DNA of 64,000 bases from NCBI GenBank assembly GCA_003415625.1, contig PYIU01000006.1, positions 3,596,001 through 3,660,000 of the forward strand, written 5' to 3'. The position numbers were made by a program, and so were the translations under genes. Of the stretch, positions 44,285-55,285 are shown in pieces. Origin of the DNA: Aquanectria penicillioides. Its lineage: Eukaryota; Ascomycota; Sordariomycetes; Hypocreales; Nectriaceae. Each line of letters begins with the position of its first letter. Positions within the stretch are counted from its first letter, which is position 1. The notes beneath the pieces were generated by a model, which saw nothing but the letters and a program-made list of their open reading frames with translations, was not told the DNA's origin and searched no databases.

Positions 44285-45402
44285 AATCTCAGTAGGGCAT
44301 TTTAGAAAGAACCGGCGCCATTAAAGACATGGCCCTATTAGAGACAACCAAGCCTTGATGCGCTCCAAGCATATTCTATTCGAGGGCGCAACCTCCATGA
44401 ATATAGTCCTTGAGTATTTATTGATATCGGTCTGTTTCCCATCAAATCATGTTGAACCTAAATTATGGATTTATAATAACACTCCTCCACTTTGTCACCT
44501 CACGATTCGCTTCGAATTCTGCTCGACTTGATTGGCATCACATAGTATGGCCTCTACTTCAGCTGGTCAGTCAGACAATTGGGTAAAAGTTCCCAGAAAG
44601 TACGGCTCCAGCTTAAATCGCCGATGAAAATGTTGCACGAAGAAATAAACCAATAATTCTAACATTGATGAGCAGACGGAGCTACCCGGACGCAGTGGGG
44701 GACAGCGATGCATCTCGAGTTTCAACCCCTGCGGAGTGCTGGCTGACTCGGAGGCTAAGTCAAGATCCATGGAATGCTGTCGGCTATGTTCGAGGAGGAA
44801 AATGTGATTCGACAAGTTGGGGTATAGCTGCAAGTGGAGCTGCGACGGCGGGAGTGAGCCCTGATACACCAAAAGACAAAAGCTAGGGTGTATATGTATA
44901 TTTGTAAGGTTGTCGTCCATTCTCCGATTCTTGAGACCAGGAATCCGGTTTTCGCCTGTTCTGGAGTTTGGACAACGATCGTTGAAAGATTGAAAGCTTT
45001 CGGGTGGAAATTGTAGTCGGGTGTTCTGAGGAGTGTTCGTTTCGCTTAGAGTTTTCGTGAATAGCCACGCGCATCGATATGGTGCGAAAAGTCCGTCATT
45101 ACAATTGAAATAGATTCAGCTCGCGTAGATTATTGATCTGAGGATCAATCCTCAGAAGCATTAGGATGATTAGTCGGTCGTTCAGCATGGCCACTTGTTG
45201 ACAATCACACACAACTACCACGTTTTATGCCCCAGAAGGCTTTGAATGGGTCTTAGCAAGCTTCAGCGAGCTTTCAGGACTCAGTGCCCTTTTATCCCAA
45301 TCAGACCATCCCATCGTCTTTGAAATGGGCCGTGATGTTAGAGATTCGGAATCACATCTACAGTTTCGGTTGTCTTCCTGTACATCGCTATAATTTAGTC
45401 AA

Positions 45403-45896
45403 TTACCAGCCAATCATGGAAGTGCCTTGCTTGAGATGCCGACGATAATGGTCTCTGCGAGCGTTAGTGTGTCCACACCGACACATGATGACATTCCGAA
45501 ATTCTGAGAAATGAATTCGACTCCTGTAATGTCTTCCCAAATCTTCCGGGCTCGGAAACAACCTAGTGCAGCCCTTTTCGCATGGGTGCTGCGGCCCTTT
45601 CGTCTCATCCAAGTCAATTTTCTCCAGCAATGAAGCGATTCCAGGAGTGGGGACAAATGCAGGCCCAGGGGCGTCGAGGGACTAGAACTAGATGCAGAAG
45701 ACGATTTGAAGATACTGATAGATATCTCATTCTCGAACCGAAGAAGTTCATGCCGTTCTAGATTCGTTCGTCTAGTCAATCCAGTACCAAGCATTCGCGG
45801 ACAAAAGAACCAAACTGACCAAACTGAGTACGTCTGAATGCAGTTCGGCATCCCCAGCTTCAATGGCCATGGAATCATGGTTATCTCAGACGCCAA
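45403..45896 (-). pseudogene. Truncated, frame-disrupted copy of the C2H2 zinc-finger gene
   Basis: The 3' part (45630-45403) reads PCEKGCTRLFPSPEDLGRHY, MCRCGHTNARRDHYRRHLKQG and then TSMIGW-stop, closely matching the intact gene at 41.2 kb up to its second finger. The third finger and tail are missing. Further upstream, LRFENEISISIFKSSSASSSS lines up with the intact LQHESENSGYLFNKSTPSDSS but in a different frame, so at least one indel lies near 45660-45690. In the downstream frame this stretch has a TAG. The copy therefore cannot make the whole protein; a short one-and-a-half-finger peptide starting inside is possible but unlikely. Confidence 0.75.
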
Positions 45897-47492
45897 AACA
45901 GGACCAGTAGAATGCTATTGGCTTCATTCAAAACGGCGGAGACATTTCGGAAGGTTCTACTTCCACAAGTGGAGGGTGTCATAAGCCGCACCAAGAGCCT
46001 CCACAAGCAATGGAGGTCTTAGAAATGAATCTTCAAACAGAGAAATAGCTATAGAGGCTTCAGTAACTGGTTGAGGCCTTTGAATTTGCGTTTAGAGGTA
46101 GGGCTATGACTTGCCCGAGGGGTGTAATCTCGCGGCTGGATGTCGCGTCCATGGCTCGAGAGTGTTGGTTAATTACAATGTCACGGCGACGGTCGATAGA
46201 ACGGAGTCCCCAAGGACGGCAGCGGGCTCTCCCTTTGTCTATTTTTTTCTTCTCCTTTTTCTTCTTTTTTTCTTTGTTCTTATTTCCGCTTATTTCATTT
46301 TATTTTCATTTACTTGTTTAATTTCTTGCTAGAGAAAGTATAGGTGAGTTGTAGACTCACAAACAACTCCACGTGCTATGCAGTAGCCATGCTACGCAAC
46401 TGCGACGCGTGGGATTTTATAAACCCTTCCATTAACCCTGACTAATGTTTATTCATTCTAGTAAGATTCCATGATTTTCTGTTCCAAATCTCAACATCTG
46501 TTTGTTCCCAGACACATGATAGGCTTAGTATACATATGCACAGCTCAACCATGCTTTGACAGCTTCAGCACTTTGCCATACAGTACCAGCTGTTCTCACT
46601 ATGGCTGTCACGGGAATTATGAGTTGTAGATATTATTTGCACGAAACTCTTGGGTTACCACTAACATCATTTGCACCAGCCTATGATCCTAGTGACGGTC
46701 ATATCAATAGCATGACAAGGCAGAAGAACACAGCGTGCAAGGATCGGAATTTAGCAATTCATGTACCTTACTTGCTGACTACGATCTCGATCATTCATTC
46801 GACATCGCTTAATTTGTTTCTCGGAGAGCTCGTTCCGAACAGCAAGGATCAACTGAATATTCCCCGACCAACACAGCACGCCACCAACAAGACTTCAAAC
46901 CAACAGCATATATATATTCTCCGAGGCTGCAGAGATGGTGCGCATCTGCCAAGCCTATTGCTCAACGGTTTTCGGGATTTTTGTCGCAGACTTATTTTTC
47001 GGAACAGCATGGGGTGATTTGTGGGCCATGTTTAAACCCATGCGATGCGACGCGATGCGATGCGACTGCAACGGTTTGTTGGATGGCGATCTTCGCACAC
47101 CCTGGAAAAGACCCATCAAGTGTGGCAGGGGCGTGCAGTTCTTTATTCCAGATCGCAAATCGACTGGCACCCCTGCATATGGTAACATGAATTTGAGTCC
47201 GGTTCAAAATGTATGGCGACTAGATATTGACAGTTGACAGTGTCTTGACACTACCCTAGTCAAGTCCCGAGGTATGTATGCCACCGAACTATTTTTACAC
47301 GCCAATCCGTCGATCACCCAGTCGCGGAAACCTCTTGGATCGCTCAACACGATCTAATATAAGTACACAAATTCGTTAAATGCTAATGAGGGGGGTAATG
47401 ATATTAATACACATTAAGAGGTAATTTCCGAATATTTCGTAACAATCATTACTTCGCGATCCGAGGACCGAAAGCCAGGGCTACATACATCT
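45897..47492. other. Gene-poor spacer with low-complexity tracts
   Basis: No supported gene. There is a long T/C-rich tract at 46240-46330 and an imperfect GCGATGCGAC tandem at 47041-47065. The plus frames 46556-47017 and 46935-47237 overlap each other in different frames and have no domain or splice logic. Confidence 0.45.
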
Positions 47493-48917
47493 CTAGTCTG
47501 ACTTTGAGTCGTCCACGCAATCCTGCCAATTGATGAGTTTCATGTAGGTGCACTCGACGATGCCGATTACGACCATGCCAACGCCCAGGCCTATCCACAC
47601 ACCATTCAACTCCATCTTGGGAGTGCCAAGTTCAAGCCAGATGGCAAACGGAATGGCAGCAAAGTAGTTGACAAAAAATACCACCCATGCGGCGAAAGAC
47701 TGGCGACCAAGGCCACGAAGAACGCCATTGCATCCGCATATGATAGCATCAATGACTTGAAATGCACCCACAGCAAGCATGGCGTTGGTCGCAAGTTCGC
47801 GAATGGAAGAGTCATTCGAAAATATAAGGCTGATGTAGTTGCGCAGACAAAACAAGAGTGCGCCATCAAAGAGACCAATAAGGGTAAAACAGAGCGCGTA
47901 GATGGCTGTGGCTCGCCTCGCTTGAGCAATCAGCCCTGCGCCGATCAGGTGGCCGATACGCGTACTAACAGCAACGCTGACTGAAAAGGGAATATGCCAC
48001 ACGACGACGGACGTGGTGGTCAAAATGGTCTGAGCAGCAAGGTGGATAGTGCTAATGTACGATGTGCTGAAGGTCAGAATCTCAAAGGCAGCCCACTCAG
48101 CCAGAGTAACAGCCGAGCCAGCGGCCGACAATCGAACCATGGGCCCCCATCCTCGCAAGGCGCTGCGGGAGAAACCAGCCCAGCACTTGTGCGACGGTTT
48201 GCTGAAGAAGACGATGTAGACGAGCAGCAGCACGGGGCGCAGATCATTCGCGACAGCTGCGCCTAGAGCTGCACCGTCCAGCCCCATGCCGATCCGGAAA
48301 GCAAAGAGCCAGCTCAGCAGCGCATTGACTGGTGCGCAGACAAGCAGCACCGCCATGCCGGCTTTGAAGTTGCCCTGCGCCTGTAGAAACCGCTTGCCGG
48401 CCTCGAATGCCGCGTAGCCCGGGAGGCCGATGAGGCTGACCCGGAGAAATGATCCTGCCTTGACGGCGAGGTGCTTCTGCGGGATAAAGACGGCCAGGAT
48501 GGGAGAGGAGAAGATCCAGATGGCGCCGACGGGGATGGTCATGAGGGCCATCAGCAACAGCATCCTCTGGACGTGCAGGCCGACGCCGGTGATGTTTCCG
48601 GAGCCATATGTCTGGGCGCAGAGGGTGTCGAGGGCCGTGGCCATGCCCTCGAAGATGGCGAGGCCGATGATGTTCATGGTCGTGACGCCGATGCTGGCAG
48701 CAGCCAGGTCATCGGCGCCGAGATGTCCCGCTACAAAGGTAGTGATGACGCTGAAGGAATATTGCAGCAGGTAAGTGGCAATCAGCGGGAGCGAATACCT
48801 TGCGAGGAGCCATAGCTCGGACCGCACGCTCTCAGAGGCATCTTGAACAACCTCGTCGTCCTCAGCGTCCGACAGCAACGGCTCCGTCTCTTCAAACAGG
48901 CGATCCGAGGGCTCCAT
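47493..48917 (-). CDS. MATE-family multidrug/toxin efflux transporter
   Basis: A single-exon protein of 474 aa with about 12 hydrophobic helices in two halves. MATE marks include LIATYLLQYSFSVITTFVAG in TM1, AQTYGSGN after TM3, LGLDGAALGAA-like sequence (GMGLDGAALGAAVAND), VSTRIGHLIGAG in the second half and CNGVLRGLGRQ. Fungal MATE proteins export drugs, metabolites or cations with H+ at the plasma or vacuolar membrane. The N-terminus ends EETEPLLSD, an acidic dileucine-like sorting signal often seen in vacuolar transporters. The frame stays open upstream for 109 codons to 49244, but that part contains a Pro/Cys-rich stretch unlike the family, so ATG 48917 is preferred. Confidence 0.93.
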   Translation of the reverse strand: MEPSDRLFEETEPLLSDAEDDEVVQDASESVRSELWLLARYSLPLIATYLLQYSFSVITTFVAGHLGADDLAAASIGVTTMNIIGLAIFEGMATALDTLCAQTYGSGNITGVGLHVQRMLLLMALMTIPVGAIWIFSSPILAVFIPQKHLAVKAGSFLRVSLIGLPGYAAFEAGKRFLQAQGNFKAGMAVLLVCAPVNALLSWLFAFRIGMGLDGAALGAAVANDLRPVLLLVYIVFFSKPSHKCWAGFSRSALRGWGPMVRLSAAGSAVTLAEWAAFEILTFSTSYISTIHLAAQTILTTTSVVVWHIPFSVSVAVSTRIGHLIGAGLIAQARRATAIYALCFTLIGLFDGALLFCLRNYISLIFSNDSSIRELATNAMLAVGAFQVIDAIICGCNGVLRGLGRQSFAAWVVFFVNYFAAIPFAIWLELGTPKMELNGVWIGLGVGMVVIGIVECTYMKLINWQDCVDDSKSD

Positions 48918-50421
48918 GGTGTGGCAGGGCCCGTGATGGGAGTTCAAGGGGGACGAAGAAGCCAGCTCCGTTAGCAAAACCGCAGACCCGAGGCGGGACT
49001 CGCTCCTCAGCCAGAAGCAGTAACAGGGTTCCAGGATGGTCCTCTGCAGGCACGGCAGCATTCCGAACGAGCAGTTCACAACAAGTTGACCTACTGCTGT
49101 TGCTGCGAGAAGCCAGAGCAACAGGCCAATAGTTTGCCGATCACCAGCCCTGAGCCTGGCCTGAGCCTGAGGGCGGAAGCACGGCAGTGGGGGGGTGTCC
49201 AATCTGCAATGTCCTCCTGGGTACTGTACGGTAAATGCAATCAATAATCAAAGCTCGACGACGTCGTCCAGGGTGCGTATGCACAAGTACATTACGGTTC
49301 CGGGGGCGTGTTATTGAGACCCCCCGAGAGACGGGGATCAAAAGAAGAAAATCAATAGTGAAGCTAAGGCAAAAGCTATCCACGTATTCGCTTGTAGTCC
49401 AGGCGAGGGGATATTAGGGTTAAAGAACCTTGAAACAACCGAACAACGAAAGACGACGAAGAAGAAGAAGTAAAAAAAAGAAAGAAAATTACTTCAAGCT
49501 AATCTACCCCAGCCGTCAGGTAGGAAGCGAGGACCGGCGCACATAAGTCTGTGCCATGGTGCGAAGCAATCCTGCAAGGCTTAGTTTCCCCTTTTCACCA
49601 TCTCGCAAGGGATTGCCTGCTTATTTGCTTTTTCTTCCTCTTTACTGGAGTTTCCTGTAGCACTATGGCACTATGCCATACGGATGGTGCCGTCAGGCGA
49701 AGCTCTGGGGGGGCATGCAGGATGGAGAAGGGTACTCCGTACGTGCAGATAATCGCGCAGGACGACTTTGGTCACGCCGCGGCGCGAGCAGTCTATCTAT
49801 CCCCCACAGGTTTAGCCTCTGGCACGATTCAAGAGCCGATCCGCTCCCTGGTCCGTCCCGTTATACGCGGCGCTCTACAAGGGTGCTTTGGTGCGGTGGA
49901 GCCGAGCCGTCACGGATTTCCTCTCTGTGCCATACCTACAGGCTACAGCACACACACAATATTTCCCTCTGCGGTGCCCCGATCCAGTCGGAGCGCCGTT
50001 GGTTCGTTGGATCTAAGCTCCGGTGCCACCACCGTTGGCCCGGGACGGGGAGACAAGACAAGACGAGGAAAGAAAGGGTTAGATTTGATGAGGGGCGTTC
50101 AATGACGGCATCTCGTGTATTCGTCACCGGCCGAAGTTTTTCCCAGCCCTTTAGTTGGGTCCTGCTGGGGCGAAATTTGGGGCAGAGGATGTGAGATCTA
50201 GTGGATTCGCTGGAGAAGTGCTGCGCAGGGAGCTCCCATGCAGCCATCAGACGAGCGGGATGCGACGTGAAACGATTTGCGAGGAGGCTGGGTAGCATCG
50301 CTCGAATCTTGTTCGTCTTGCATTGGTTTTGGATTGAATTTGATGAACATGTCTATGTAATGTATGCGAAATCTACAGTGGTTGTTGCTTGCGGGAAAAG
50401 GCAAATGGTGTTGTCGTTTCG
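48918..50421. other. Spacer upstream of the MATE gene
   Basis: Holds the MATE promoter and the 3' end of the rhodopsin-like gene. Purine-rich AAG repeats at 49440-49490. The overlapping plus frames at 49551-50194 (184 and 173 codons) have no domain and are read as chance in GC-rich sequence. Confidence 0.45.
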
Positions 50422-51763
50422 TTACATGCGGTATCCGGGATCCGAGGACTCGTGTGAGCCGGCCCGGGACGTCGAGGGCCTTCGGTCGTCGTAGTGAATC
50501 TCAAACTCGTCGCGGACCACGATGACGCCCTCGGTTAGTTTCCGCACGCTCTCGCTGCCGCTGTCGCTGCCGCCGTGCTTGCCCCTGATGGCCTCGCGTT
50601 CCGAGTACCACGCCGAGCCCGAGTTCTCGGGAGCCTTGCCCTTGTTGCTGATCTTGAGCGTGCCCAACCCGCTCACCTCGCGGGATGCCTGCTTCGAGGC
50701 GCCCGATTCGCCGAGCGCCGTGATCTGGAGGCCGCTCCTCTGGCCACTGTCCTTGAGATCGTAGGGGGCTTGGATAGCGGCGACCGATGTGGATCCGAGG
50801 AGGCTGTCGATCACTCCCTTCAAGCTAGGAATGCACACGGTCAACACCGAGAGGCCCAGCGAGATCTGGAACCAGATGGTGCTAGAAACCGCAAGCCAGG
50901 TTGGATCGGAATAATCATTGGCGAGGTAGTGGGCGTTGGAGAGACTGGGGATCGTCGCCGCGGGGACGCTGGAAACGGGTGGTTAGCACGCACGCACGCA
51001 CAAATACCAAATATGAATTTTGAGAGGGCAACACCAACATTATGCGTGTCCCAAATAGGGCCATGACGATAGCCTTCCTCCTAACCGTAGTCTGAACCTG
51101 CCACATCATGGCCACGGGGAGCACGCAGAGGGCTAGATCGGTAAAGATGTCCATGAGGCCGTTGTACATGAAGATGGGGCCGTAGCTGGGACACTGGGCT
51201 TTGCTGGATGCGAGCCACGGCGAGGGCAGCGGGCACTGGAAAATAATGGCGAAGAATCCGGAAATGACCCAGACGATGACAACGCCCCCGAGGGCCATGT
51301 TGGCCATGTTCAGTCGTCCCTGGTTGTCGATTTGCCGGATGAGCAGGCATAGCGAGATTTTGGTGCAGCAGACAGTGAAGAGGGCAAGGATGCGAGAAAC
51401 GTAGATTAACTGGTAATCAAAGGGGTTAAAGTCAGCGTAAAAGCAATATCAATACCCCGTTGGGTCGAGGAAACGCACCTTGCTATACTGCTCAAAGCTG
51501 TCTTGGGATATGGCATCTCGGTGTTGGCCCAGGCCCGTTTTGCAGGCACTGATGACGCAGGCGGTTTGAATAAAGTACAGCAGCAGACCGGCGAGCAAAG
51601 TAAAGTCGTAATCTTTCATGGAGGTAATGTTGAGTCGAATCAACATCTTGGTGACGAGGCCGAGCATCGCATAGATGAGGAAGACCAGGGACGCCACCAC
51701 CACGAGGGCGGCATGGTTGTCGTCGGTGAAGGGATAGAACGGCGGCGCTGATTCGGTCGACAT
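50422..51763 (-). CDS. Integral membrane protein, fungal rhodopsin-like (PTH11-related) 7-TM
   Basis: Three exons: 51479-51763, 51033-51409 and 50422-50968, giving 402 aa. Seven hydrophobic segments fall in the first 270 residues, with a conserved layout for the fungal rhodopsin-like membrane domain: ILALFTVCCTKISLCLLIR after TM3, CPSYGPIFMYNGLMDIFTDL, and QTTVRRKAIVMALFGTRIM before TM6. The C-terminal 130 residues are a hydrophilic, Ser/Gly-rich cytosolic tail (SGSESVRKLTEG, EFEIHYDDRRPS). Proteins of this group sit in the plasma membrane and some act as surface or plant-signal receptors. The second intron uses the weak donor GTTGCC, chosen because it alone keeps the frame. A CFEM domain is absent. 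Confidence 0.87.
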
Positions 51764-53526
51764 TTTGGAGTCTTTTTTTTTTTTTTTTGGAGGATATATA
51801 TCACTCTCTTTCTTTTCGCGTTCTCTCGTCGTAGGGTCGTCAGAGAACCAACATGTTGGGAGGATATCCCAAATACCAAAAAAAGTGCTGTGTGTAGAAA
51901 TGCTTGTCAGGCGAGGCCCAGCCGCTTGGAACCGAAATCGACTGTCCCAAGACACGCACGCAGCTTTAGCGATGGAGAAAATCTTCCCGTCTACCAGGTC
52001 CGTGGATCAGGAATTGGGATGCCCCGGGTCTCTTATCACTTTGGGATATTTCGCAGCCGAAAGAAGAAGGATGCTGCTTTTTCTCTCCGAGGCATGTCTC
52101 TGGTTCCGCGTGGGCTGGGACGGGCCAGGAACCAACCAAAGGACCAAGGCACGAGACTGTCGACGTGGGCAACAGACGCCACAAGATGCCGCATCTGCAA
52201 GCCGAAAACTCTAGCAAGGCCAGGCTGGGAGGGAGAGCAAAGGGCAGACACATGGAAATGGACAGGACAAGACAAGTGTGTAGTAGACACACGCCGTGGA
52301 CGTAGCAAAGTGGCGTCTCACCCCCATGCTCCTTGGTGTGTGCGGCGTCTTCGGCACGGGCTTGGTATTGAGTTGCCCGCCAGTCACTGGAGCTGCTTGA
52401 ACGTGGCGAGCAATGCAAACCACACGAGAGACTCGAAAAAGATTTGGTGTCGTGACGCTAAGCACCGAGCCGTCGACACGGGCCCGCCCCGGCTCGCAAG
52501 GGAGACGTCGAGCGGGCCGAAGCTGGGACAGGTTCCCACCCCTGACAAGAAGACGAGATTCAACCTTGTATGTATGTATGTATGTATGTCTAGGCTGGGG
52601 GTCTTCTAGGAGAGACGCCTCCCCTGTCTCTTGTTGGCTTGGCTTTTTAGCTCGTTGCAGTAGCTGGACCCCTTGTTACGGTTGCCCTGGCTTCAGTATG
52701 CGTTTGGTTCCGGTGACATTCAAGCGTCGTCCCCATCTTCTTCTTGTCTTGTCCCATGCCCCCGTACATGCTCCATTATGGTCCAATATGTCCCAGTCTG
52801 CCCCATTTCCTCCTCCTGTTCCTCGTCCGTGCTAGGCACCTTTCATTCCTTTTTCTCCCCGTCTCACCAGATGCGCCAACGCATGTCCCACGACCCTCAG
52901 CTCCTCCACTTTTACGACCCCCCCATGGCGGCAATGGCGCGTAATCTAGAGACGCATCTCTCACTAGCTGCCCGCTGCGGGCTCCGGTATTTGCTCTCGA
53001 CATTGCCAATCGGATCCCCTGCGGTGGGCCAGGTCCCATGGCCCCAGGGCAATCTACCGGGGACAGCAGCGGGAATCTCGTCCTCCAGGGCCGCAGCGCG
53101 ATGCAGCCAATGCAACGCAACCACTGTGCGTGTTCTCTACTTTTTTCTTTACTGATCCGCGCTGTTGATCCTGGGCCCTGGGTACTGGGTCTCAGGTCCT
53201 AGCAGCTGTCCCCCTGCAACGCTGTTGCGACGGCCTCTGTTAAATATGTGCGCCCCCGGGTCAGCCTGCAGAGCGCCGCGCCGTCTCCCTCGCCATCGAC
53301 TGATTTGGTGACTTTTAATTCATTTATTTTGTTGTTTTCCCGTTCCTTTTTCTTCTTCTTCCCTCAGTCGCATCCCGCCCTGTCCCTGGTTGGTTCCCGT
53401 CCGTCTGCTCGTTCGCTCGACGTTGCGTGAACTGCTGGCTCCTGCGTGTGCGCGCCGTCAAGAAGAAGCACGCGAAAACTAAAGCAACTATTCACATTTT
53501 ACACACACTCGGTTGTCTCTTTCACC
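51764..53526. other. Bidirectional promoter region, rhodopsin-like protein / permease
   Basis: 1.76 kb between divergent starts. It contains a T16 run at 51773-51788 right at the rhodopsin-like leader, a (TGTA)5 repeat at 52567-52586 and a T/C-rich leader before 53527. The 239-codon plus frame 51890-52609 has no domain and seems a chance frame in GC-rich DNA. Confidence 0.5.
52567..52586 (+). repeat. Tetranucleotide repeat (TGTA)5
   Basis: Five exact TGTA copies in a non-coding region about 940 bp upstream of the permease ATG. Confidence 0.85.
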
Positions 53527-55285
53527 ATGGGTCACAACGAGAACATCGAGCTGCAGGAGGCCGGCAAGGCCCCCATCAGCGTCGATGCCACCGTCAAGCC
53601 CGACACTGATGGCTCCGTCTACAACCAGACTCGCACGCGCCGAGTCTTTTCGTTTTCGCAGCTGTTTGCCTTTTCGCTGACCTACATGTCGCTATGGGAG
53701 GGAATGTGCACGTAAGTATTCTCCGTCGCCCTGGCCGGGAATGGTCATGATGTTGCCATCGCTGCAATAAAATCAATCTGGATCGAGAGGCTCCTGTTTA
53801 GCCTATCCCGTACTGACTGTCCCAGCAACATGTACTTTGCCCTGCTCAACGGTGGCCCCCAGACCTTCGTCTTCAGCTTCATCATCGTCTTCTTCGGCGC
53901 CATTGCTCAGGCTGCCTCTCTCGGCGAGATGGCCTCCATCCAGCCCGTCGCCGGTGCCCAGTATCACTGGACCTACCACCTCGCTCCCCCCTCGGTTAGA
54001 AGGTTTGCCACCTACGTCCAGGGATGGTCCACTTGGTTCGGATACATCTCCCTGCTTGCTGGTATCGCCAACGTCACAATCATCCTGCTCGAGTCCATGA
54101 TTGCCCTCAACAACCCCGACTATGTCGCCGGCGGCTGGCACACGTCGGTCCTGGTCATCGCCATGTGCGTCTTCCAGGGCCTTATGAACACTTTTGCCTT
54201 TCAGCTCATCCCCTGGATCGAGTTGGTCGCTGGTGTCTTGCACGTAGCCCTTTTCGTCATCTTCGCCGTTGTCCTGGGCGTCATGGGCTCCCGCCACGAC
54301 TCTAGCTTCTGGCTTGAGAGGAACATCAGCTCTGGCTGGGACAACACCTTTATCGCCTGGAACCTAGGCATGCTCACCTGCGTGTGGAGTTTCACTGGTA
54401 AGCTTTCCAACCCCCCCCCCCCCCTCTTACCCCCTTGCGATGCTGTGACACATGGCTATCCCGTGCGCCTCAAACTAACGACCCGATCAACCAGGTTTCG
54501 ACAGCGCCATCCACATGAGCGAGGAGACCCGCAAGGCCAAGTCTGCTGTCCCTCGTGCCATGTTCTGGTCCATCTTCATGAACGGCTGCCTCGGCTTCAT
54601 CATGGTCAATGTTATCATTGCGTCCATGGGCTCCATCGAGGACGCCCTGAACTCGTCCAGCCCTATCCAGGCCATCCTCCTCAGCGTTACTGGCTCTGAC
54701 AAGGCCACCACTGCCATGATGACTGGTCTCTTCGTCATCTCCTTCAGTGTCAACCTGGCCAACATTGCTTCCGTGTCTCGACTGACCTGGGCCTGGTCCC
54801 GAGACGGCGGTATGCCCGCCTACTTTGCATATGTCAGCCCCAAGCACCGGGTTCCTGTCCGATCCATCTGCTTGACCGTCTTCCTGGTCTGTGCCCTCTG
54901 CCTCCTCAACATTGGCAGCTCCAGCTACGTCGCCTTCGGAGGTATCACTGCCCTATCGTCCCTAGCCCTGTACCTGAGCTACGCCATTGCCATCGGAAGC
55001 ATGCTCTACGCCCGCTTCGGACCCAACCGCGTCAAGCTGGGAGAGTGGAACCTTGGCCGCTTCGGTCTCTACATCAACGCCTTTGCCCTGGTTTACACCT
55101 TGTACATTATCATCTTCCTGCCCTTCCCCTCCATGATCCCCGTTACTGCTGCCAACATGAACTACTGTGGACCCGTCATGGTTTTCGTCCTTGTTGTCAC
55201 CATTGGCCTTTGGTTCTTCCGGGCCAACAAGCACTGGACCGGTCCCAACCTGACCATTCTCGACTTTGTCGTTGCCAACTCCTAG
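53527..55285 (+). CDS. APC-superfamily amino acid / choline-GABA permease (ACT family)
   Basis: Three exons: 53527-53711, 53826-54397 and 54495-55285, giving 515 aa with 12 predicted helices. The start MGHNENIELQ follows a clean TTTCACC leader. Family marks are LFAFSLTYMSLWEGM in TM1, GEMASIQPVAGAQYHWTY at TM2-TM3, the conserved GFDSAIHMSEETRKA loop after TM6 with VPRAMF, and SVSRLTWAWSRDGGMPAYFA near TM8. This group brings in amino acids, GABA or choline in fungi. Intron 2 holds a C14 run. The next gene is an aminotransferase, so the imported compound may be an amine or amino acid handled by it. Confidence 0.93.
54411..54424 (+). repeat. Homopolymer C14 within intron 2 of the permease
   Basis: Fourteen consecutive C bases starting 13 bp after the donor site; a place where sequencing or length variation is likely. 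Confidence 0.85.

Larger units (their letters stand above)
42451..45402. other. Gene-poor spacer between the two zinc-finger copies
   Basis: No supported gene in 2.95 kb. It holds six copies of CTGGCCCCA or its complement, a 16-bp palindrome at 44139-44154, and an A13 run near 43718. The open frames at 43348-43659 and 44567-44920 show no motif. Confidence 0.45.

Noticed and set aside
46556..47237. Plus-strand frames before the MATE gene
   Set aside because: Frames overlap each other and include the GCGATGCGAC tandem; composition is not protein-like.
49551..50194. Overlapping 184- and 173-codon plus frames
   Set aside because: Two different frames over the same bases, neither with motifs or a promoter.
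51890..52609. 239-codon plus frame between the rhodopsin-like and permease genes
   Set aside because: No domain, odd composition, and ends in the TGTA microsatellite; long frames are common by chance in this GC-rich stretch.
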